A DNA stretch of 34,369 nucleotides from SAR86 cluster bacterium (GTDB lineage Bacteria > Pseudomonadota > Gammaproteobacteria > Pseudomonadales > Pseudohongiellaceae). The DNA lies in NCBI GenBank assembly GCA_002402175.1, contig NVVJ01000013.1:2652-37020 (forward strand), in the 5' to 3' direction. Positions 19,393-27,704 of this stretch are shown here, in pieces. The first letter of the stretch is position 1, and every line of letters starts with the position of its first letter. The position numbers were made by a program, and so were the translations under genes. The notes under the pieces are model-generated. The model saw only the letters and a list, made by a program, of their open reading frames with translations, was not told the DNA's origin and ran no database searches.

Positions 19393-21336
19393 ATGACAAA
19401 AGCTAAATCAGAAACAAGAGGGTTTGAAACAGAGGCTAAACAGCTTCTTCACCTAATGATCCATTCCCTGTATAGCAACAAGGAAATATTTCTTAGAGAG
19501 TTAATCTCCAATGCCTCTGACGCGGCTGATAAATTACGCTTCGAATCTCTTTCAAAGCCAGAATTGCAAGACAAGGATTCCGAGCCAAAAGTCCAAATAG
19601 ATTTTGACTCAAAGAAAGGCACAATCACCATCGCCGATAATGGTATTGGAATGACGCGAGACGAAGTCATTGAAAACCTCGGCACAATCGCAAAATCTGG
19701 TACTTCAAAATTTCTGGAGTCACTAACGGGCGATGAAAAGAAAGACTCACAACTCATTGGTAAATTTGGAGTAGGTTTTTACTCGGCTTTCATCGTTGCC
19801 GATGAAGTAGAAGTAGTTACTCGAAAAGCTGGAACAAAAGAAGGTGAGGCGACGCTTTGGAAATCAAAAGGAGAAGCTGATTATTCAATTGCGCAGGCAA
19901 AAAGAGCCCAGCCTGGAACAACAATCACATTGCACTTAAAGAAAGACGAAAAAGAATTTGCCGAAAGTTACAGAATACGAAGTATTGTTAAAAAGTATGC
20001 AGATCATATCTCTATACCTGTGTATATGGAGATGGAGTCACAGGAGTTTCCTGACGCGAAAGTCGAAGATGACAGCAGTGATGACAAGAAAGACAAGGGC
20101 GAAAAGGAAAAGGAATATGAAATCATCAACGATGCGAAAGCATTATGGACTCGCCCAAGAAAGGATGTAAAAAAGGAAGAGTACAAAGAATTTTACAAAT
20201 ATATCAGTCATGATTTTGAAGACCCCGTTCAATGGAGCCACAATAAAGTAGAAGGTAAACTTGAGTATACGAGTCTGTTGTATATTCCTGCTAAAGCACC
20301 TTATGACTTATGGAATCGAGATGCAGCTCGCGGGCTAAAGCTGTACGTACAACGTGTTTTCATAATGGACGAGGCTGAGCAGTTTCTGCCTTTGTACCTT
20401 CGGTTTATGAGAGGCGTCATTGACTCCAATGATATCTCGCTAAATGTTTCCAGAGAGATTCTACAGAAAGACCCTGTGGTCGATTCTATGCGTAATGCGC
20501 TTACCAAGAGAGCACTTGATATGCTCGATAAGCTACGCAAAAAAGATAAGGACGCCTACACCAATTTCTGGAAAGAGTTCGGTCAAGTTCTTAAAGAAGG
20601 TCCAGGAGAGGATTTTTCCAATAAGGAAAAAATTGCAAAATTACTTCTTTTTACCACAACCGAATCAGCTGCTGATGAGCAGGACCAGTGTCTGGAAGAT
20701 TATGTGGGAAGGATGAAAGAAGACCAGGAGAAAATATATTACCTGGTTACTGAGTCAGCTAAAGCCGGGCGCAATAGTCCGCATTTGGAAATATTTCGCA
20801 AGAAGGGCATTGAGGTCATTTTATTACACGACCGAATCGATGAATGGTTAATGAGCCACCTACAGTCATTCGATAGTAAAGATTTTCAGGATATTACTCG
20901 AGGAGAATTAGACCTCGGCAAACTCGATGATAAAGAAGACAAAAAACAACAGGAAGAAACTGAAAAGGAATTTGAAGACCTGGTCAGCAGGATCAAAACC
21001 TATTTGGGCGACCAGGTAAAAGAAGTCAGGGTAACTCATCGTCTGACAGATTCTCCTGCCTGTCTTGCTGTCGATGATAATGATATGGGTATGCAGATGC
21101 GGAAAATCATGGAAGCATCAGGGCAGTCAGTGCCTGAGACTAAGCCTATTTTTGAGGTTAATCCAGATCACCCACTAGTGGCCAAACTGGACAAAGAACC
21201 TGACGAAGATCGCTTTGGCGATATTGTGTCAATACTATTCGGCCAGGCAAGTCTTGCAGATGGTGGGCAACTGGAAAACCCTGCGGATTTTTCTAATCGG
21301 CTTAACAAGCTCTTGTTGGAATTAGTTGGCGCATAA
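19393..21336 (+). CDS. htpG: HSP90-family chaperone HtpG
   Basis: ATP-dependent cytoplasmic chaperone, 647 residues (E. coli 624). The N-terminal ATPase domain has [15 protein letters not shown] (catalytic Glu36, Asn40), [11 protein letters not shown] (about 82-92) and the glycine lid loop [11 protein letters not shown] (123-133). A Lys/Asp/Glu-rich linker (about 222-243) joins it to the middle domain, where WSHNKVEG and [10 protein letters not shown] (with the catalytic-loop Arg) are intact, followed by the dimerisation domain. AGTAGGA precedes the ATG. Monocistronic by layout: a sigma32 promoter upstream, and convergent argS downstream beyond two large palindromes. Confidence 0.98.
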   Translation: MTKAKSETRGFETEAKQLLHLMIHSLYSNKEIFLRELISNASDAADKLRFESLSKPELQDKDSEPKVQIDFDSKKGTITIADNGIGMTRDEVIENLGTIAKSGTSKFLESLTGDEKKDSQLIGKFGVGFYSAFIVADEVEVVTRKAGTKEGEATLWKSKGEADYSIAQAKRAQPGTTITLHLKKDEKEFAESYRIRSIVKKYADHISIPVYMEMESQEFPDAKVEDDSSDDKKDKGEKEKEYEIINDAKALWTRPRKDVKKEEYKEFYKYISHDFEDPVQWSHNKVEGKLEYTSLLYIPAKAPYDLWNRDAARGLKLYVQRVFIMDEAEQFLPLYLRFMRGVIDSNDISLNVSREILQKDPVVDSMRNALTKRALDMLDKLRKKDKDAYTNFWKEFGQVLKEGPGEDFSNKEKIAKLLLFTTTESAADEQDQCLEDYVGRMKEDQEKIYYLVTESAKAGRNSPHLEIFRKKGIEVILLHDRIDEWLMSHLQSFDSKDFQDITRGELDLGKLDDKEDKKQQEETEKEFEDLVSRIKTYLGDQVKEVRVTHRLTDSPACLAVDDNDMGMQMRKIMEASGQSVPETKPIFEVNPDHPLVAKLDKEPDEDRFGDIVSILFGQASLADGGQLENPADFSNRLNKLLLELVGA

Positions 21337-21422
21337 GCGGATTCAGGGGGCTGAAATGCCCTCATAAAGCTTCGAGCTGCGGCTGGGTTTATCCATCTCA
21401 ATGCGTAACTTATCCGTGAATC

Positions 21423-21573
21423 CGAGTTCCTGAGTCCCTTTGCGCACGACCATAACGCCTTCGATTTAGACAGCACTGCGGAACTCGCTACGCTCAAACA
21501 GTCCTCGCTCAACCTGTCTAAATCGAAGGCGTTAGACATGGCCTGATTGTGCTCAAAGGGACTCAGGAACTCG
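21423..21573. repeat. Nested palindrome 1 with conserved core
   Basis: A 151-bp element in the htpG/argS gap. Outer arms: 21423-21442 pairs with 21554-21573 (20 bp, perfect); a further GCAC (21444-21447) pairs with GTGC (21549-21552). Inner arms: 21454-21473 pairs with 21514-21533 (20 bp, perfect). The arms enclose a core at 21476-21510. On the minus strand the core begins GAGCGAGGACTG and ends GAGTTCCGCAG. Between the right arms (21534-21548), read on the minus strand, is AATCAGGCCATGTCT, a block shared with palindrome 2. No protein-coding evidence. Confidence 0.93.
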
Positions 21574-21698
21574 ACTCCACTCAATCAAGTACAAACGGTT
21601 AGTCTCTACACTTCTACGAACAAACCTTCAGATAATACGTATAGCTTTAAGTATTCTGATTTAGACTAGAACTGTACTTCCCGCATCTACTGAATTAA
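21574..21698. other. Spacer between the two palindromes
   Basis: 125 bp with no reading frame, promoter or hairpin I can support. It contains GATTTAGAC, which also occurs in the left inner arm of palindrome 1; this may be chance. Confidence 0.4.
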
Positions 21699-21860
21699 GG
21701 CTTTTGCCTCCTACCTTTGTTTTCTAGCAATCAGGGCACGTTCTAGCGCTTCTGTTTTTTCAGGTCGAGCGAGGACTGTTTGAGCGCTAGCGAGTTCCGC
21801 AGCGCTGAAAAAACAGAGGCGCGTGTGTCCGCTAGAAAACAAAGGTAGGAGGCAGAAGCC
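21699..21860. repeat. Nested palindrome 2 with the same core, opposite orientation
   Basis: A 162-bp element. Outer arms: 21699-21728 pairs with 21831-21860 (30 bp, one T-G wobble). Inner arms: 21746-21763 pairs with 21805-21822 (18 bp, one T-G wobble). The core at 21767-21802 reads on the plus strand as GAGCGAGGACTG... to ...GAGTTCCGCAG and equals the core of palindrome 1 except for one inserted C. The left spacer (21729-21745) is AATCAGGGCACGTTCTA, again shared with palindrome 1. Most of the arm sequence is unrelated to that of palindrome 1. Confidence 0.93.
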
Positions 21861-21938
21861 GGAAAGTTTAAATGAACTACAAATCAGTGAGAGTCGATAT
21901 TAACTCATTCCATTCACTGGCCCCGTAAAGACCTCTAT

Positions 21939-23678
21939 CTACATCTGTTCTAGAGTCTCTATACCAAGCAAATCCAAACCCTGATGTAGGGTGTCTGCTG
22001 TTAGAGCGGCCAGAGATAGTCGCGAATCCCGAAGCGGGCCTTCAGCTTTCAGTATGGGGCAAGATTCATAGAAGCGCATGAATGAGCCAGCCAGCTCATA
22101 AAGGTAGTTACATAGAAGGTTGGGGTAACCGTCGTTGGCTACCATTTCAATGACTTCAGCAAGCTGAAGAATCTTAATCAATAAATTACGCTCTTCCTGT
22201 TCAGATAGTGAGGTAATTTCATATTTTTCGAGTATAACACTCTGTTTCCTAAGGATACTTTTTATCCTGGCATAGGCGTACATTAAGTATGGGGCTGTAT
22301 TCCCTTCGAAAGAAAGCATGGTTGACCAGTCAAAAATGTAATCACTGGTTCTGTTTTTAGACAGGTCAGCATACTTCACCGCCGCTATGCCTACTTTATC
22401 TGCGATAAGCTGCCGTGCGCTTTCTTCCAGTGAGGGGTTCTTTTGGGAAACCAAGTCAAAGGCGCGACGTACAGATTCATCAAGTAAATCGACAAGCTTG
22501 ATTGTATCGCCTGAACGGGTTTTGAAAGGGCGACCATCGCTTCCCATCATGGTGCCATAGGCTATATGTTCAAGAGAGATGCTACCGGAGCTAAAACCAG
22601 CGGCTTTGGCAACCGCGAACACCTGTTGAAAATGTAAGGATTGCCTTGCGTCTACCACATACAGTGATCGATCAGCTTTGAGGTCGAAGGATCTGTACTT
22701 AACAGCCGCGAGGTCAGTGGTAGCGTAAAGATAGCCACCATCGGACTTTTGAATAATGACTGGTAATGGAGTCCCGTCTTTACCGGTAAACTCTTCGAGA
22801 AAAACGCAGCGAGCACCGTCAGACACTGTTAATAGACCTGTGCTATCTAGTTTGCTAACAATTCCTTCTAACTCATTGTTATAAAAGCTTTCTGCTTTCA
22901 GGTCTTTGCGGCTCAGCGTGACATTCAAGCGCTCATACACGGCATGACAATGGAGCAAGGATTCTTCAATGAACTGCTCCCATACAGCGCGATGGTCAGC
23001 ATCTCCACTTTGAAGCTTAACTACACTGGCTCGGGCGATTTCGGCAAATGCCGAGTCATCGTCAAATCTCTGCTTGGCGGCACGATAAAAGGATTCCAGG
23101 TCGGCTAGCTGTGTTGGTAGGTCTTCATTTTCAGTTTTCACCTCTCGCATATAGGCTATTAGCATACCGAATTGCGTGCCCCAATCGCCGACGTGGTTCT
23201 GTCGGAGTACGCGATGCCCCTGTCTTTCCAATACTCGCGCCAGACAGTCACCGATTATCGTGCCTCTCAGGTGACCTACATGCATTTCCTTGGCTAGGTT
23301 TGGAGATGAATAATCCACAACGATTGTTTGAGCCTCCAGAGTTGCTGGAATTAACAGGCTATTTTCATTGAGAATTAAATCGGCGCGCTCTATTAGCGCC
23401 TGGCTGGAAAGGTGGATATTAATAAAACCAGGCCCGGCGATATCAACGTGATCAATTAGAGCATCACCTTGTGTTTCTAATAGTTCGGCAACTTGAGTTG
23501 CTAATTGTCGTGGGTTGGTCTTTAACTGCTTGGCGATAGACATCACGCCATTGGCTTGATAGTCACCAAATTCGGGTCTTGAAGCAGTAATAACATTGGC
23601 ATTGCAGTCGGCAATACCGGAAACTTCGGTCAGGCAAGTGCTAACCAGATTGTTTAGTGTTTGTTTGAGGGTTTCCAT
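21939..23678 (-). CDS. argS: Arginine--tRNA ligase
   Basis: Class I aminoacyl-tRNA synthetase, 579 residues, close to the 577 of E. coli. The N-terminal additional domain that binds the tRNA D-loop contains FGDYQANG (about 37-44); the HIGH motif is HVGHLRGT (133-140); the KMSKS-like region is GRPFKTRSGDTIKLVDLL; the C-terminal DALR anticodon-binding domain ends in LGIETLEQM. I chose METLKQTLNN (ATG at 23678) by homology; the frame is open upstream to 23744. A TACAAT -10 on the minus strand (plus 23706-23711) would start transcription near 23699, which also favours this start. Divergent from rluC, convergent with htpG. Confidence 0.95.
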   Translation of the reverse strand: METLKQTLNNLVSTCLTEVSGIADCNANVITASRPEFGDYQANGVMSIAKQLKTNPRQLATQVAELLETQGDALIDHVDIAGPGFINIHLSSQALIERADLILNENSLLIPATLEAQTIVVDYSSPNLAKEMHVGHLRGTIIGDCLARVLERQGHRVLRQNHVGDWGTQFGMLIAYMREVKTENEDLPTQLADLESFYRAAKQRFDDDSAFAEIARASVVKLQSGDADHRAVWEQFIEESLLHCHAVYERLNVTLSRKDLKAESFYNNELEGIVSKLDSTGLLTVSDGARCVFLEEFTGKDGTPLPVIIQKSDGGYLYATTDLAAVKYRSFDLKADRSLYVVDARQSLHFQQVFAVAKAAGFSSGSISLEHIAYGTMMGSDGRPFKTRSGDTIKLVDLLDESVRRAFDLVSQKNPSLEESARQLIADKVGIAAVKYADLSKNRTSDYIFDWSTMLSFEGNTAPYLMYAYARIKSILRKQSVILEKYEITSLSEQEERNLLIKILQLAEVIEMVANDGYPNLLCNYLYELAGSFMRFYESCPILKAEGPLRDSRLSLAALTADTLHQGLDLLGIETLEQM

Positions 23679-23811
23679 CAGTTTGGGCAGCGTAAAAAGG
23701 AGTGGATTGTACACCATTAAGAAAGGAACAGATTGCTGTAACATACCGTATTTACAGTTATTTCAAATGAGGCTGCCAAAAAAGCGCGCAAATACAAGGT
23801 TGATGGTTGTA

Positions 23812-24753
23812 ATGAGTAATAGCAAAGAAGTGCAGTGGATCAAGGTGGCTGAGGCACAGGTAGGGCAGCGACTAGATAATTTTCTGCTTAGGCGCATGAA
23901 AGGAGTGCCAAAGTCACGTATTTACCGGCTGATCAGGCGCGGAGAAGTCAGGGTTAATAAGAAGCGTTGCAAGCCCGAGCGCAAACTTGAAATGTCCGAT
24001 CAGGTACGAATTCCCCCCTATAGCGGCATCGACAGCCCGCAAGTGGCTAAACCGGGACTGGCTATGCAGGAGTTTCTGCTGGCAAGCATTCTGTTTGAGG
24101 ACGAGCAATTGTTGGTGATCAACAAGCCGGCAGGGTTAGCTGTGCATGGGGGCTCGGGTATACGCCTGGGTGCAATAGAGGCTTTACGTCAGTGCAAGCC
24201 GGAATGGGGTGAACTTGAATTAGCGCATCGTCTTGATTTGGCGACTTCGGGCTGTCTGGTAATATCTAAAAAATCTATATTTTTAAAGCATATACAGAAA
24301 GAACTTAAAGCAAGAAATGTTAAGAAGAATTACTTAGCTCTGGTGCATGGCAGCTGGCCTGAAAACCTAAAGGAAATCGACGCACCATTGATGAAAGAGG
24401 CAGTTAGCGAGCGTGAACGTGTTGTTAAAGTTAATGAGGCTGGCAAACCATCTTTGACTCGATTTTTTGTTAAAGAGCGTTATTCAGCAGCAACACTATT
24501 GGAAGTGATGCCTGAAACAGGTCGAACACATCAAATCAGGGTTCATTGCCAGCACGCGGGTCACTCTATTGTTGGAGACCCAAAATACACGAGTAGAGTC
24601 CGTGGAGGCGAATTATCACAGGTAAAGAATCTGTGTTTACATGCCTGGAAAATACAATTTAGCCTGCCGGAATCGACTGCTTTGGTGAAAGTAGAGGCGC
24701 CACTGGATAATCATCTAAATTCATTGTTGAGCAAAATAGGAAATAGTGAATAA
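23812..24753 (+). CDS. rluC: 23S rRNA pseudouridine synthase RluC
   Basis: Isomerises uridines of 23S rRNA (positions 955, 2504 and 2580 in E. coli). The 314-residue protein has an N-terminal S4 RNA-binding domain (about 18-70, with GVPKSRIYRLIRRGEVRVNK) and a catalytic domain with the RluA-family signature AHRLDLATSG, where Asp142 is the nucleophile; RTHQIRVHCQHAGH is the second family motif. I chose the ATG at 23812 (MSNSKEVQWIKV) because AAGGT lies 11 nt upstream and the N-terminus fits RluC; the in-frame ATG at 23803 sits too close to that site. RluC is preferred over RluD because of the VPKS and RVNKKR motifs. Confidence 0.92.
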   Translation: MSNSKEVQWIKVAEAQVGQRLDNFLLRRMKGVPKSRIYRLIRRGEVRVNKKRCKPERKLEMSDQVRIPPYSGIDSPQVAKPGLAMQEFLLASILFEDEQLLVINKPAGLAVHGGSGIRLGAIEALRQCKPEWGELELAHRLDLATSGCLVISKKSIFLKHIQKELKARNVKKNYLALVHGSWPENLKEIDAPLMKEAVSERERVVKVNEAGKPSLTRFFVKERYSAATLLEVMPETGRTHQIRVHCQHAGHSIVGDPKYTSRVRGGELSQVKNLCLHAWKIQFSLPESTALVKVEAPLDNHLNSLLSKIGNSE

Positions 24754-24803
24754 AATCATCTAGATGAAAGGTATTTGTTAAGTAAAAACAATTCCTTAAA
24801 TCT

Positions 24804-24832
24804 TTGACAGACGTAAGCCTTGCGCCTATTAT
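24804..24832 (+). promoter_or_regulatory. Strong sigma70 promoter of the yceD-rpmF-plsX operon
   Basis: TTGACA (24804-24809), a 17-nt spacer and TATTAT (24827-24832). The expected start falls at about 24838-24841, so the yceD ATG at 24842 would have a leader of only 1-4 nt. Confidence 0.75.
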
Positions 24833-24841
24833 TGCGCGCCT

Positions 24842-25384
24842 ATGTTAGATAGCTCAATTCCAGCCTATGTAGACACCCGAAAAGCCTTCTTACAGGAAGC
24901 TAAAATCAGTGGAAAAGTGAGCCTGGAAAGAATGCCCAGGTTTCAGAGTTGTCTTATAAGCACTTCTGGCTCGGTGAATATAGAATTAAGCTTTGACGTT
25001 AGTGAGACAAAGCAACGAATTATAAGCGGGACTCTGCGGGCTGAAGTGAAAGTTGCTTGCCAGCGGTGCCTGGAGCCTTTAGAGATAACGTTAACGGACG
25101 ACATAAGGCTGGCACTATTAAAAGATGAAGCCGAAGCCGAGGGGCTCGAAACAGAGTTAGACCCCTGGTTTTGTGAAGATTACAAGCTAGATGTTGCGCC
25201 GCTAATAGAAGAACAGCTTATACTGTGCATGCCGAACGTGAATTATCACCAGAGCGGCGAGTGTGCTGAAAGGAAAAACTACATAGCAGGGCAAGAAAGT
25301 GCCGGCAGTGATGCGCAATCAGCTCATTCCGAGAGCCCGTTTTCGATACTTAAATCACTTAAGAAAAATGATTTAAGTGATTGA
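24842..25384 (+). CDS. yceD: YceD/DUF177 family protein, 23S rRNA accumulation
   Basis: 180-residue member of the YceD (DUF177) family, which in E. coli is linked to accumulation of 23S rRNA and is almost always encoded next to rpmF. The family's CxxC is present in CQRCLEPL, and the C-terminus (SPFSILKSLKKN) matches the usual NPFxxLxxLK ending. The N-terminus MLDSSIPAYVDTRK aligns with the Pseudomonas MLNDPIPPHVDPRK, so the ATG at 24842 looks correct. There is no ribosome site upstream, and a consensus promoter ends just 9 nt before the ATG. First gene of the operon running to pilZ. Confidence 0.9.
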   Translation: MLDSSIPAYVDTRKAFLQEAKISGKVSLERMPRFQSCLISTSGSVNIELSFDVSETKQRIISGTLRAEVKVACQRCLEPLEITLTDDIRLALLKDEAEAEGLETELDPWFCEDYKLDVAPLIEEQLILCMPNVNYHQSGECAERKNYIAGQESAGSDAQSAHSESPFSILKSLKKNDLSD

Positions 25385-25419
25385 ATTAATTATAAAGATT
25401 TAGAATTTAGGAGATAGTC

Positions 25420-25599
25420 ATGGCAGTTCAGAAAAGCAAAGTAACTCGCTCACGTAGAGGGCAGCGACGCTCACACGATGCCTTGAGTGGCCCCACATTG
25501 TCTACAGACAAAACTACAGGTGAAATTCACCGCAGACATCACATTACTGCTGATGGCTTCTACAAGGGCAAGAAAGTCCTGGATATCGGCGAAAACTAA
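25420..25599 (+). CDS. rpmF: 50S ribosomal protein L32 (bL32)
   Basis: 59-residue basic protein of the large ribosomal subunit; starts [20 protein letters not shown] and contains [20 protein letters not shown], both family hallmarks. It has no cysteine, so it is the zinc-free form usual in proteobacteria. AGGAG 6 nt before the ATG is a strong ribosome site. It lies between yceD and plsX, the conserved order. Confidence 0.97.
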   Translation: MAVQKSKVTRSRRGQRRSHDALSGPTLSTDKTTGEIHRRHHITADGFYKGKKVLDIGEN

Positions 25600-25601
25600 G
25601 C

Positions 25602-26615
25602 TTGAGTTCTAATGGACTCATAGCTATCGATGCTATGGGTGGCGATGGCGGGGTAGCTGTAACGGTACCCGCCAGCGTACAAGCGCTGAAATCAAACCCC
25701 GAACTATCTGTTTATCTAGTTGGTGACGAGCGGCAGATAAAGCCCTTCTTAGCTTCCGCAGATTCACAGCTGCAATCACGTATCAGTATCCTTCATACCA
25801 CAGAATGTATTTCTGCCGCTGACAAGCCCGGAGCGGTGCTACGTAGCGCCCGCCAGTCGTCAATGTTTAAGGCGGTAGAGCTGCTCCAAAATGGCGACGT
25901 TACTGCCATGGTAAGCGCAGGAAACACAGGTGCGCTACTAATGATAGGCAGGCACCTGATCAAAACCATCGAAGGAATTCAGAAGCCAGCCATGGTTGCT
26001 ACCTTGCCAGGCGCAAGCCGTCAGTGTTATTTGCTGGACGTAGGGGCTAATCTTGAGTGTAGCGCTCAACAGTTGTTTGAATTCGCGGTAATGGGCTCGG
26101 TGCTAGCTGAATCTTTGTCAGGAGGCCCTGTACGGGTAGCTCTGCTAAATATAGGATCGGAGCAATATAAGGGCACCGAAGCCGTGCGCGCCGCCGGTGA
26201 TCTCATGGAAAACTGTAAGGCACTGAACTATTCAGGGTTTATCGAGGCAAACGCTCTTTTTGAGGGAGAGGTCGACGTTGTTGTCTGCGATGGGTTTGTA
26301 GGTAATGTCACTATTAAATCGAGTGCTGGCGTTGCTAACGTGGTTAAAAACCTTATTTCGCGTAGGGTTGGAGAAGATACTAACGCGAGTAATGCCACGG
26401 CATTACAGATACTTAATGACTTAAGTGAGCAAATTAATCCACATCGTTTCAACGGGGCGAGCCTGCTGGGATTACAGGGCAGCATAGTAAAAAGCCATGG
26501 CAATGCCACTATTGAAGGCTTTGCCTATGCATTACAACAAGCAGTGAATGAAGTGAACAATGCGGTTCCTGGGCTTATCGCAACAAGGGTTGCCAGTATA
26601 ATAGGCCAGAATTAG
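25602..26615 (+). CDS. plsX: Phosphate acyltransferase PlsX
   Basis: Makes acyl-phosphate from acyl-ACP for phospholipid synthesis. The 337-residue protein starts close to the family motif IAIDAMGGDGG and has the conserved SAGNTGALL and DVGANLECSAQQLFEFAVMG. The only start that gives a normal N-terminus is TTG at 25602, three nucleotides after the rpmF stop codon begins its spacing; the nearby ATG at 25612 is out of frame. The ribosome site is poor, so translation probably depends on coupling to rpmF. fabH, which follows plsX in E. coli, is absent here, as in Pseudomonas. Confidence 0.95.
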   Translation: MSSNGLIAIDAMGGDGGVAVTVPASVQALKSNPELSVYLVGDERQIKPFLASADSQLQSRISILHTTECISAADKPGAVLRSARQSSMFKAVELLQNGDVTAMVSAGNTGALLMIGRHLIKTIEGIQKPAMVATLPGASRQCYLLDVGANLECSAQQLFEFAVMGSVLAESLSGGPVRVALLNIGSEQYKGTEAVRAAGDLMENCKALNYSGFIEANALFEGEVDVVVCDGFVGNVTIKSSAGVANVVKNLISRRVGEDTNASNATALQILNDLSEQINPHRFNGASLLGLQGSIVKSHGNATIEGFAYALQQAVNEVNNAVPGLIATRVASIIGQN

Positions 26616-26712
26616 TATCTTTTTATAAGAAGTTAAGTGCAATTAAATCTTTTAATTTCATATAGTAATAGAACATAGCAAGAAAACAGATTAATAGCTA
26701 AAAGGGCATAGC

Positions 26713-27651
26713 ATGCAGAAATTTGGACTCATCTTTCCCGGACAGGGGTCGCAAAAACTTGGAATGTTAAGCGAGTTAGCTAGAGAGTATCCGCTCATTC
26801 AGCAGACATTTGCTGAAGCTTCCGAGGCCCTAGAGATAGATCTGTGGGACATAGCCCAGTTAGACGCGGGAAACAGCCTGGATCAGACCCATATAACGCA
26901 ACCGGTGCTTTTGACAGCCTCAATAGCCATATGGCGCTTATGGAATCAGTTGCAGGGGTCGCAGCCTTCAATTCTTGCCGGGCATAGCTTAGGTGAGTAC
27001 TCCGCGCTGGTCTGTGCTGATGTCCTTGCGTTTACCGACGCAGTAAAGCTGGTACATAAGCGTGGTGAGTTCATGCAGGCTACGGTAGCCCCTGGTGCTG
27101 GTAAAATGGCGGCTATTGTTGGTCTTGATAATTATAAAATTATAGAAATTTGCCAGCAGGCCGCAGAAGGCATGGTTGTTTCTGCCGCAAATTTTAATTC
27201 ATCCGGGCAAACGGTAATTGCTGGCGATACCGCTGCGGTTGAGCGTGCTATGAGCCTTTGTAAGGAGGCCGGCGCCAAAAGAGCATTAGCCCTGAATGTC
27301 AGCGTACCTTCTCATTGTGCATTAATGAAACCGGCCGCGGACAAGCTCGAGAAAGAATTCGATAAGGTTGAGTTCCACCAGGCATCAATACCGATTGTGC
27401 AAAACGTCAGCGCTCAAATATGCAAAGAGCCTAACGAAATAAAGGAAAACTTGATAAAACAGCTGTATACCCCTGTTTTGTGGGTAGATTCAGTTCAGCT
27501 TTTACATAAAGCTGGAGTCACAAAACTGATTGAATGCGGTCCAGGGAAAGTGCTATGCGGGCTGATAAGGCGTATAGAGTCAGAATTGCTTTGTCTTGGT
27601 AGTGATGAGCCTCAGAGTTTGAATGCCGCCATCGCTGAAGTCTCCACTTAA
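26713..27651 (+). CDS. fabD: Malonyl-CoA:ACP transacylase
   Basis: Transfers malonyl from CoA to ACP to feed fatty acid elongation. The 312-residue protein has the GQGSQ motif (10-14), the nucleophile Ser92 in GHSLGEYSAL and the catalytic His201 in VPSHCALM, at the same residue numbers as E. coli FabD. AAGGG precedes the ATG. It follows plsX after 97 bp of AT-rich sequence in which I see no convincing promoter. Confidence 0.97.
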   Translation: MQKFGLIFPGQGSQKLGMLSELAREYPLIQQTFAEASEALEIDLWDIAQLDAGNSLDQTHITQPVLLTASIAIWRLWNQLQGSQPSILAGHSLGEYSALVCADVLAFTDAVKLVHKRGEFMQATVAPGAGKMAAIVGLDNYKIIEICQQAAEGMVVSAANFNSSGQTVIAGDTAAVERAMSLCKEAGAKRALALNVSVPSHCALMKPAADKLEKEFDKVEFHQASIPIVQNVSAQICKEPNEIKENLIKQLYTPVLWVDSVQLLHKAGVTKLIECGPGKVLCGLIRRIESELLCLGSDEPQSLNAAIAEVST

Positions 27652-27704
27652 GATATCGAGTTTGCCAATTGAAAGTAATAATATGCAACAGGAGTATAGG
27701 ATAA

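Noticed and set aside
21168..21584. Minus-strand 138-codon open frame running through palindrome 1 into the end of htpG
   Set aside because: It is antisense to htpG for part of its length and otherwise translates the palindrome arms and core; the composition is Ser/Ala-rich and low in complexity, with no recognisable domain or ribosome site.
21423..21860. CRISPR array or integron attC array
   Set aside because: There are only two copies, in opposite orientation, with no regular spacer length, and no cas or integrase gene. attC sites conserve end boxes, whereas here the centre is conserved.
21423..21860. Insertion sequence with terminal inverted repeats
   Set aside because: No transposase reading frame and no target-site duplication that I can see; the elements are too short. 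A non-autonomous element remains possible and is discussed as a finding.
24756..24767. Palindrome TCATCTAGATGA after rluC as a terminator
   Set aside because: A 12-bp perfect palindrome leaves too little stem once a loop is allowed, and no U-tract follows.
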